A stretch of 64,000 bases of DNA from contig NZ_JALKBA010000014.1 in the NCBI RefSeq assembly GCF_023015805.1, forward strand, positions 28,476-92,475, given 5' to 3'. Origin of the DNA: Cellulophaga sp. F20128. Lineage in GTDB: Bacteria > Bacteroidota > Bacteroidia > Flavobacteriales > Flavobacteriaceae. Below are positions 1-12,000 of the stretch, piece after piece. A model generated the notes under the pieces. That model ran no database searches. It was not told the DNA's origin and saw only the letters and a list, made by a program, of their open reading frames with translations. Numbering within the stretch: position 1 is the first letter of the stretch; each line of letters begins with the position of its first letter. Both the position numbers and the translations under genes were made by a program.

Positions 1-3000
1 GTTACTTGACAACCATTTTCATCTTCAACAACAATAGTATAAGTGTTGGTCTCACGTATTCTGAACGTATTCTCTTCCCCATTATTGTTTCCTTGTATAT
101 AGAATGTATAGTTTGGGTTACCACCAGTTACAGTTGCCGTTATTTCATTAATATTACTGTTTGTTAACACTAATGTTAATGGATCAAAACCTTCTACCGT
201 AAAGTTGATGGTTTCTGTACAACCATTAGCATGCATAATAAATAAATAGTGATCTCCAGGAGCCATATTAGCAAAGTCTGATGTTAATTGCATTGCACTT
301 GGATCTGTAGTATCCAAGCCATATAGTACATCTGAACCAGTTGTATTATCTTCAAAAACAACTTCTAAATAGTTTGTAGGAGTATCTGTGCTACACTCAT
401 AAATTGGGGTTGCGGTAGCCTTTAAGTTAACACCTGGTTCAATTTCTATAACCATATTAGTTTCACAATCATTGGCATCCTTTACTAATATTACATGAGT
501 TCCAGATGACAAGCCAGAGAAATCTACTCGGCCTAGTACATAATCTGCAGGATCGTTAGAATCTAGACTAGTTCTATAGGGAGCTGTACCGCCAGTGATA
601 GTAACTGTGGCCATACCGTCTTCATTACCCGTACAAGTTTCTCCTGTTGTAGTAGCACTTAATTGTATAGGTGTTGGCTCATTAATTGTAAAATTAAAGG
701 TTATAAAACAACCATTTTCATCTTGAGCAATTACATCATAGGTTCCTGGTTCTAAATCTGTAAACACATTTTTAGTGTCGAATTGGTTCAAGTTAGGTGA
801 AATAGCATATTTTATTTCTCCTGTTCCACCAGATACTTCAACCGTAATAGTTCCATCATTTTCACCGGCACAAGTTACATCAGTTGTATCTTGTAAGTCT
901 ATAATTAATGGGTCTGGTTCCGTTATCATTATTGCGTTTGAAACTACTTCACATCCACCATCTGAGGTCACTTTAACATAATAGGTGCCAATTGCTAAGT
1001 TTCTAAACTCACCGTTTGTTTGCGGTCCTTGCAAAGCTGAAGTACTTGTTGGATTATCTAATAATTCGTATGAATAGTTGCCTAAGCCGCCTTTCCCTTT
1101 TGCAAGAATACTGGCAGTAGATTCACCATTACAATTAATAACTGCAGCGCTTTCATCTAAAATTATTTCTAAAGTAGGTACAGCATCTATATTAACTTGG
1201 TTACTAATTACATCTCCACAACCAAAAGCATCTCTAACATAATATTGATAAATTCCTGCATTTACGGTAAATCTGTGGGTATCACCCCCAGACATAGCCG
1301 TATAGGTTACACCATCCACGCTATATAGATAAGGAGCAGTACCCCCAGTGGCTATTAATTCTATTTCGGCAGGGTCTACACAACTTAACTCTGATAATTG
1401 TATTAGAGCCCCAGAAATATCTGTAGGTTCCGTAATAACGGCCTGTATAGTTTCTATATCACAGTTCCAACCGTCAGATACTGTTATGGTGTAAATACCA
1501 GCGCCTAAATTGTTGAAAGTATTACTGGTTTGTCCACCACTTGTTGAAGTAATAGTTGTCCCAGTAGCATCATAAACATTAAGCTTATACTGATAGATGC
1601 CTTGCCCGCCAACAACATTTATTGCAGATACACTTCCATTGGAATCACCATAACAATCTAAAGTAGTTGTTGGTGGTGTAATATCTGCAGTTATTGGTGT
1701 AGCCGCGGCTAAAACTTCAGTATCGTTTAGGATACACCCACTTGTATCTGTAATAGACACTGTATAGTTTCCGGCACTTAAACCTTCAAAAGTAACTGTT
1801 AATACATCTGTAGCAGTAAAAACAACAGAAGTGGTTGTATTTGTCAATACAATATCATAAGGAGCATAACCACCACTTGGGTCAACTACTATTTCTCCTC
1901 TATCATTATTACAAGTAACGGCTGCAGTTTGATTTACAACAGTAGAAAGCGGCATATCTGGAGAAACAATAGTAATTATATTAGAATCTTCAGTACACTC
2001 TGGTGCATTATCTTGTTTTACAGCAACGTAATAACTACCACCCGTTAACCCGCTTATCGTAAAAGTATTTGTAGTAACTGTATTTGTTATGCTTGGACTT
2101 AATAAAGTACCATCAGCATTTAAAACGGTATAAGTAAATGGACCTGTTGCATCTGTAACAGTTACTTCTAGGGCTCCATTAGTATCACCAAAACAAGTAA
2201 CCGGAGTTATTGCTGTGGTCTGTACCTTAATTAAGTCATATGGCGCAATAGTGTATGCATCAGTATCAACATAACAACCCGTAGCTGTATCTGTAACTCT
2301 AAACACATATCCACCAACTGCCGTTAAGTTGTAGGTAGCCGTATTGTAAGTTGGTGTAGCTGTTTGGGTACCATTGGTATTGCCAATTGGCAATACCTCA
2401 TAGGTATATACATTGGTTGCAGCTCCATTGTCTGTTACTGTAATGGTAATTTCTTCTGGACCCACACAAGAGATAGCTGCATCTTGTGTAACTACAGCAG
2501 TAAATTTATTAATAGGCGCTATAGTTACTGTTGTAGTTTGTGGACAACTATTACCATCCTTAACAGAAACTGTAATTGTTTGTGCAACTCCTGTATCTAT
2601 AACATTAAATGTATTGGTAGATTGGAAGTTAACACCATCTATACTATATAAAAATGGACTAGTTCCAGATGGTGTTCCTGGTGTTGTAACACCATCTTCA
2701 ATAGTAACTGTAATAGTCGCTGTATTTACGGTATTATTAGGAGCACAAGCAAATTCTGTTGCTACAGCACTAATTACTAAGGCTGTTGGTTGTGTAACCT
2801 CAATAGTTTCTCTTATAGAACATCCTTTGGCCGAAACGACTTCTATTTGATATACTGCCGCAGCTAATCCTGTAAATGTTGGACTTGTTTGATTTACTCC
2901 TATTTGAGTAGTTCCAATTGCATCGTATAAATTATACGTATATATAGGATCAACATTAGTTGCAGGATCTAAGTTGGCAGTAATGGTACCATCAGTCAAA

Positions 3001-6000
3001 CCAAAACAACTCACATTGTCTACGGTTGAAGCTAATAGAATAGGATCTACTTTGTCTACCAAAGCTTGTGTAACCGGTTTTTCACAAATTGGTGTATTTG
3101 TATCTAAATCACGAATTACGAAACTATAAGTACCTATTTGTGTTAAGCCGGTGAAAATGGCATTATTAGTTTGTGTTTGTATTGTTGTTAAATCTGGGAA
3201 TGTTACTTCATATTCTAAGTTAGTAGAGCCACCAGTAACGTTTACAGTTATTTGTCCGCCTGGATCTACTGTACAATCTATTGGTTTAACAACAGTGGTA
3301 GATACGTTTATTTCTTCATACAATAGCGTTGCGGCAGTTGTATAATCACAACTCCACTGATCGTTAATTAATACGGTATACGAACCAGCACCTAACCCAG
3401 AGAATATTCTTGTAGGTTGTGGTGAACCAACTGCAATACCATTTTTAATTAATTGGTAGGTATAGTTGCTTCCTTGCCCGCCAATAGTGCCTATAACTTC
3501 AATCTCACCTTCTAAGTTGGTACAATTTTCTTGGTTTACCTGTATGGTTGCACTTATATCCGTTGGTTCTACTAAATTAACATTAGGTAATTGTACTATA
3601 CAACCATTTTTATCTGCCACCCAAACTTGGTAATCTGTACCAGCAGGAGCTGCAGCACCCGATAAACCTAGAAATTTAGGATTAGATACATAATCTGTTG
3701 GGAAAACGGGAGCAGGGTTACCTGCAACATCTACATAGTAAACATAGTCTCCCCAACCACCGGCAGGGTTTATAACTTCAATAATACCATCATTTCCTAA
3801 ACAAGTTACGGCTGTTACTTCTGTAGCTGCTGTTATTGCAGCACTTGGCCCAGCAATAGTAAAGGCTTCAGTATAGGTACATTTAGGATCTGGAGTTTGT
3901 TTTACTTCTATATAATAGCTACCAGCTACTAAATTATTAATTACAAAGTTACCGTTTGGAGAACTACCAGGAGTCTGTACATCATCACCAGTATTTGCCG
4001 GAGTATTGTTTGTATCATGGTAAAGTATGTATTCTATTGGATTTGGGTAGGTTACATTTGCCGCATCATGTAAATCAAATTCTACGCTACCATCATTTCC
4101 TCCAAAACAAATTACATTACTTACAATTGTGGCATCTAATTCTAATACATCTGGACTTGTTATGGTTGCTGATGTAGAAATGATACAATCCGTATCAGAA
4201 TGTCTCACCAAGAAATTGTGTGTACCAACTTCTAAACCAGTAAATATTTCTGGGTTCGTATGAGAAATTGTGGTTTGCCATGATAATCCATTGTCTATAC
4301 TATACTCAAACTTACTAACATCATTGGTTGATGAGGTTACGGCAATTGTTATTTCCCCATCTGAACCTGGGTCACAAGTAATATCAGCTGTAACTGAAGC
4401 AGTAGCTGTTAATAACTCATCGTAAGGAGCTATATCTCTGTCTATAGATCCAACACAACCGTTATTGTCATATACATTAATGGTATACGAACCACCAGCA
4501 GTATTTGTTTCTATATAAACGTTATTAGAACCAGATTGTACAATGACATCATCACCGGTTGCAACAGTGTTATTATCATTTATAAATTCGTAAATAACAT
4601 ATGTAGTGCTACCACCTGTAATATTAGCAGCAGTATTATCTACTGTAATACTAGCATAATTATTGGTGTTACCAGCTGTACAACCAAATTCTGTAACAAC
4701 GGCATCTGCAATTACAATGGGATCTACATCTGCAATTACAATATTTGGAATTGTTGCAGGACAACCATTGGTTCCTGTAGCTGTTACCGTATATGTATTA
4801 GGAGGTAAATTTGAGAATGTGCTTGTTGTAGCATCAAAAGTACCAACAGAAGGAGTTATTGTATAAGTTAATGGGTTAATACCATTATCTGTTTGGTATA
4901 AAGTTATAGTACCATCAGCTGCAGTATTACACGTAATATCTGTTAAGGTATGTGTAAAAATTGGAGTTACGGCAGCCGGAACCTCTATTGTAAATACTCT
5001 GTTACATACGGCACTATTTGGAGTATCCATATCGTAAACAGTTATTGTATAAACTCCTGCTGTTGTAGCTGGATAATCGAAAGGGCTGGTTAACGTTGTT
5101 GAAGCAACAGTAGCAGCACCAGAAATGGAATACTCATAGTTACCTGAACCTGTTAGTGCTTCAATAGTAATTACTGCATCAGGAGCTGCTGTACAATCTA
5201 ATAGTTTAGTAAGTTCTGCTTTTGCAGATAAAACTGGGTTTACAACAAATGTAGTTAGTATATCTGTACATCCATTACCGTCTATTATATGAACATCATA
5301 AGAACCAGGGGAAACATTATTAAACAAACCTCCATTCGTCAAATAGTATGTGGGTACAGGATTTCCTGCAGGAACTAGGGCATAACGTATGTTTCCAGCC
5401 AAAGATGATGCTGCAACTGTTACGCTTATTGGGGCACTACAATTATCTTGAGTAACATTATCAATAGTTGGGTTAGCTGTTAATGTTAATGGAACTGAAT
5501 TTAATGCTACTGTGTTAGAACAACCATATTGGTCAATTATCGTTACAGTATAATTACCAGCTGGAGAATTAACAGGTATTTGAATTGGATTGCTTGTTAA
5601 GCCTGTTAAAGCCGTAAATCCGACAGGACCAGTAACATCAAAAGTGTAAGGGGCTCCACCACCACCAGTTATTCCGGTAATAGAAATTAAACCTGGTAAA
5701 TTACAAGAGATATCTCTCGTAGCAACTGCTGTAGCTTCTAATTCTTTTAGTTGGTCAACCAAAGCATTTTCACTACCACCTCTACAAGAATCAGTAGAAT
5801 TATCAGATTGAACTATCTCAATATAATATTCTCCTTGCGCAAGTCCAGTAAAAGAAATTTCATTATCATATAGAACATTTTGTGCAGGAGCTGGGGCCAA
5901 AGCACCACTTACTGCCATTGGAATTGGGTTGCCTAATTCATAGAATTCCCATCTCATATGAGAGTTTGGTGTAATGGGGTTTAATGTATATGTAATAGTA

Positions 6001-9000
6001 CCCGTTGTACCACCAAAACAACTAGGTGTAATTTCACTAGTAATGTCTATTGGTAAAGGCGCTACTAAATCATTTACATTTTCAAGACTTTGGCGCACAC
6101 AACCTGTTGCATCTTTTACATAAAAAACATAAGTTCTACCTGGAGTTAATCCTAACCATGTATAGTTTCCATGACCCGCGGGTACGGTTGCAGGTACATT
6201 ATTTATAGTTCCTCCCGGAACCCATGTTGCAGTTAAAGGATTGAAGGTTGCAGGATCTTCAGCATAAGCATATTCGTATGGAGCTACACCTGCTGTTCCT
6301 TGAACAGTAACTTCTAAGTCAGTACAATCTACTACAATTGCGCTAATACTAATATCTAAATTATCTAAAGGATAAGGGATAATATATCTTGGAAAATCTG
6401 TTTGACAAATAGTACCACTAGCTAATGTAACTCTAATTGATGGGTATACTTCTGTTCCAGATGGAATTCCTCTTTGTTCTATACCATTAGTATTCCAGGT
6501 AGTACCATTATCATAACTATATTCAATTAGCGTAGCTGCTGGGGTAGTAAGGTTAGCAAATTCAAAACCATAATCTGTTGGTACAGAACTGGCACAATCA
6601 TTAGGTAAAATAGGCTCAATATCAGCAGTAATTTCTACGGCATTATTTATTGTTGTTGTAATTGAAGTAACAGAACATCCATCAGCATCCGTAATTGTTA
6701 TTTCATAATCTCCAACTCCAACTCCAGCAAATTCGTTTGTTGTAACGCCAATGTTTGTATAGGTTACCCCATAGTCAATACCATCGGCAGCAGTTAAATC
6801 TGTTAAGGTATAGGTATATGGTGCATTTCCACCAGCAACAGTTGCAACAATAGAACCTAGTCCATCATAACATTCTGGATCATTTGCTGTTCCAGTTACT
6901 GTTAATGGTGCAGCAGTATTTACTATGATATCTTCTTCTGAATACGAACATAAATAGCTTATGCCATTATTATCTTGCACGTAGACATCGTAACCAGCAG
7001 GGTTTGCAGTGGCCATTGCGTTTGTAACTACTAAATTATTGGTTGTTGTAAATAATCCTGTTGGGTCACCGTTTGCAGGAACAATAGCATATACTAAAGT
7101 ACCATTACCTCCTGTTGCATTTACGGTTATACTACCATCTGCACAAGAACTTACGTGTACTGTTTCAACACTAACAACCAATTGTGGACTTAAAATAACA
7201 GTCTGTTGTGCTGCTGTACAACCAAAGCCATCTTTAACATCAATGGTATAAGATGCGTTTGCCAGACCTGTAAAAGTATGGCTAGTAGCGGTATTGTTTG
7301 GGTTCACCCATGGTCCGCCATTGATACTTAACTGAAAGTTTCCATTGCCAGGAATAGAAGTGATATCTACCTGTATTGTACCGTCATTTGCACCAGAGTA
7401 ACATGCAGTTGGGGTTGTTGTAAATGTTGGTACTTCAGGAGCAGTAACAGTAATTGCAGGAGTCACAACATTTGTACATGAATTGCTGTCTTGTACTCTT
7501 ACTATATAGTTTTCTCCCGATGCATTAGCTGGTACATCTGTAAATATTGCAGAAGGTTGATATCCTACAACTACTGCACCTCCATCAATTTCTAATTGAT
7601 AGCTATACGTTGGTGTACCACCACTTGCAACAGCAGTAATTGTTGCACCAGTATTGTTACAAGTAAAGTCATCTGTTATGGATGCCGTTGCTGTAACTTC
7701 TGTAGGCTGTGTTAACTCTTGTGTCAATGTTATACTACATCCATTATCATCCACATCCCTAACCTCAATAGTATAGGTTTGTGCCGATAAACCAGTAACT
7801 GTTTGGGATGTTGTAAAAGCGGCCGAAAAAGCACCACCGTTTATAGAGTATTCAAATCCGCCAGCACCAAAATTACTTGCATTAATCACAAATTCTCCAT
7901 CAGTACTTCCAAAACAAGAATTGTTTTTTGGGTTAGTAACAGTTGCACCAAAAGCTTTCCCGGCTTCAATTACTACATCAAAAGTAGCAGTTGTAGCACA
8001 AACTTCTGGCACTTGAAATGCTTGTATATCATCTATAGCAATATCATTTCCTCCAGTTACCGCAGAATTTGTACGAATAACAATATCTAAATTAGTGTTT
8101 GCACCAGGGTTAAGTGTTACACTATAATTATGCCAATCATCAGCATTATTATTTTTAGGAATGTTACCTGTTGCAGTACTGGCAATTACTGTACCACCAC
8201 CATCAACTAATTGTATTTCTATGGTAGGATCGCCACCACTAGTACCTGATCTTAATAAATTATAGGCCCAAGTAGATATAGTAATATCTCTGTTTGGGAT
8301 AACTTCTATTGCTCTTTTAGCATAGATAATACCTCCAACACCAGCTACACCACCAACGTTAATTGCTAGGAATCTTCCGTTAGGGTTTCCGGTATGGTCA
8401 TTAGGATTTCTCCAAGAACCAAAAGGCGAAGCAATTGCTTGTGTTACCGAATATTCACCATCATTAATAGCTGTATTTACAGAATTACAAATAGCAATCG
8501 TACCATTTTGTGGTTCATAACAATAGGCAGGATCTATTTGTGAAATACTTGTATTTGCTCCCGAACCAAAGTTTTCGGATAATAAATTACTTGGTGCTGG
8601 TGCAATATTTGATATGTAATCTATAGTAATTGCATGATTTCCAGCGGAAACATCGCTAAATAGATTATTTGTATTCGGCGTATTTTCGGTGCCGTCTATA
8701 GAATAAATATAATCAAAATCAGTACTACTTGACGTTATTGTGATTTCACCAAGTCCATCACAATCATAAGAAATACTAGGTGTAAATGTAGGAGCAGCTG
8801 GTGCAGGATCTACAGTTACAATCATTTGAAACGTACATAAATTAGCATCTCTAATAAATAAAGTATGTGTACCAGGTAATAAATAGTTTATCGGATTTGT
8901 ACTGTAAGAAGTACCACCATTAAAACTATATTCATAACTAGGTGTACCTCCTTGAGCATTGGTAATTCTAACCTCAGCTCCGGTAATTGGGTTACATTCG

Positions 9001-12000
9001 TATAAGGCAGTAACTGCCGCAGAAGCCGACAAAGTAAACGGTTCTGTTATAGTGTGTGTATCTGTAACTTCACAGTTATTGGCATCTCTTACCCTAATAC
9101 TGTAACTGCCAGCAGCTAAATTAGGGAAGGTGTTGGTAGTTTGATAATTGGTACCACCATTAATACTATACCTGTAAGGAGCTTCACCTCCAGTAGTTGT
9201 AATTGTTAAGGTAGATTGCGCCTCACCACTACAAAGTATGTTGGTACTTGCGGTAGAAACGGTTAAAGCAGCATCTTTTTCAATAGTTAAGTCGATTTTA
9301 GCTTCACAGAAAGTTCCTGTTCCGTTAGCATCACGTACATAAACATCATAATCTCCTGCACCTGTTGTAACTGTTCTTGGATTGGTTGTTGTAAAGTTTC
9401 CTGCAGTTGGTGTAACTCCATTTGCTACAATGGCATACACATAGTTAGTACCATCGCCGCCAGCAGCAGTAATGGTAACATTTGTATCTGTAGCACAAGC
9501 AGTTATATTATCTGCAGCAGCCGTTACCGTTAATTCTGGGTTTACGGTTATTGTTGCAGTTGCTGTACAATTTTTACCATCAATAACATCTATGGTGTAT
9601 GTTCCTGGGTTTAATCCCGAAAATATAGCGCTAGTACCATAAGCACCACCATTTAATCTGTATTGATAATTGCCATCTCCACCTGCAGTTACACTAGCTG
9701 TAAGTTCTAGTCCGGCACCTACTGTAAAACAAGTAGTATTAGGTGTTATTGCTAAGGTAGGAGCAACTGAGGCATCTAAAATAAAACTAGCCGTTGCAAT
9801 ACAACCGTTAGCATCTTCTACAGCAACCGTATAAGTTCCTGCTTGGTTTAAGTTGTTAAAAGTACCAGTACCGTTTGTAAATGTAGTTGATGCATCTGGG
9901 TAAGTAATTGTAAAATCATTACTACCCCAACCGCCATTGGCTGTTAGAATTACCCTACCATCTGCTGTACATGTAGGTTGTGTTTCATTGGCAGATAGGG
10001 TTAAGGCAGCTGTTGGTGATGCAATAACAACATCGGCAGTGGCTGTACAATTCGTTGCTGTATCTGTTACTGTAATTGTATAGGTTCCATTATCTAAATT
10101 TGTTAATGGAATACTCGTAGAATTCACTGCTGTACCAGCAGGAACTGTAGTAGGACCCGTAATTGTATAGTTATAGGTACTATTAAATCCAGATACTGTA
10201 AAAGTTGCTTCACCATCTGTATCATCAAAGCAAGTGATATTACTTACCAAACTCCCAGATACATTAATTGGATCTACAGGACGTATAGTAAAGCTTTCTT
10301 CAAACGTACAACCTTTAGCATCTGTTACCATAAAGGTATAGGTATCTGGTACTAAATCAGCAAATGAGCCTGTATTACCCGTTATAGTGGTTGCAGTTAT
10401 TGCCGTAGGAGCAATAATCGTAAAGTTAAAAGGTGCCGTTCCATTTGCAACGGTTACGGTTACGTCTGATGTTTGCGTTGGACAATTAGGAGCTGTAGCT
10501 GTAAAGTTTAAATCTGTTGGCTCGTTTAATGGAGCTATTGTTATTTCATTGGTGACAAACGTACACAAGTTCGCATCTCTAATGGTAATGCTGTAGGTTC
10601 CGTTGGTTAGGTTCGCAAAAGTTTCTGCACCTGCAGCGGGACCAACAAAATTTACACCGTCAATACTATAGCTATATGGGGCTTCACCGCCAATTACATT
10701 TTGTGCTTCTATGGTTGCCTCTTGCAGGCAAGTATAATCTTGGGTTAAAACAGCAGTACCACCTATACCACTTGTAGGGCCACCAATTGTAAAGGTTTCA
10801 TCAAAATCACAAACGGCAGTACCATTTGTTTGCGTAATAGTTAAGGTATAATTTCCTTGTGCTAAGTTTGTAAAATTACCAGAACCATTAACTGTATTAG
10901 AGCCATCTGGGTTTAGTAAATCATAAGTCATTGTATACCCATTACTAGCCGTAATATCTACAACATAACTACCATCATTAGCTCCAAAACAAGACTCATC
11001 TATTCCTGTTGTTGTATAGGTTATTGAAGGTGCAATGGTTATTGTTTCTTCATTCGTAATAGCATAACAATTATTACTATCAACAACAATGAATTCATAA
11101 GTTCCTTGTTCAGTTGCATCAAATGTAAAATCACTAGTAGCTTGAAACTCACTAGGAGGAATATCATTTAATGAAAATGGTGTTGGGTATAAGTCTGTGC
11201 CATCTTTACTCCAAATAGCATAAGAATATCCAGGGTTCGCAAAACCTCCCGTACCTGTAACTGTTATTGTACCATCAGTACAGTCTATTGCTTTGGTTGT
11301 TAAAGCAGTAGCTGCAAGATCGGAAACGTCATTAATTGTTATTTCTTCTGTATAAGTACAGCCATCATCAGTACTTACCGTTACATCATAAACACCATCG
11401 TTTAAGTTTTCAAAGGTATAATCGTTATCATCGGTAGGACCATAGGTATCTACGGTTGTTCCGCCTTGAGAAATCTCAAAATAGTATTGTGGCTCTACAT
11501 CTTCAGCAGATATACGAATTTCGCCCAAACCACTACAATCTGTATCTTTTGTTGTAATATTTACTTCATAATCTCTAGTTCTTACGCCTAAATCTTCCAA
11601 TCTAAATAGACATCCGTCTACAACACCTTGTTGTCTAATTTCAACGGTATATGCTCCATTATTTGCTATAGAAAAGTTAGGGCCATTATTAGCACTAAAA
11701 GGTACGATTACAGCATCTGTTGCAGCGTTTAATAGTTGAAACTCATAGTTGGCAGGAATATTTGTAACTGATATATTACCAGGGGTTGCACAAATAATAT
11801 CGCTAATTGTAGCCATAGGATCTAATGGGTTTTTAAACACATTAAAATAAAAGCGACTAAAACAACCGTTTTGGTAGTTAACAATTACGCGGTACTGTCC
11901 GGGATCTGAAGCTAAAAGTGTACTTCCAGATTCTATTCTAGTCCATGTACAGGTACCATTTTTATTTGCACAATCTTCAACCGAAGCACCACAACTAGCT

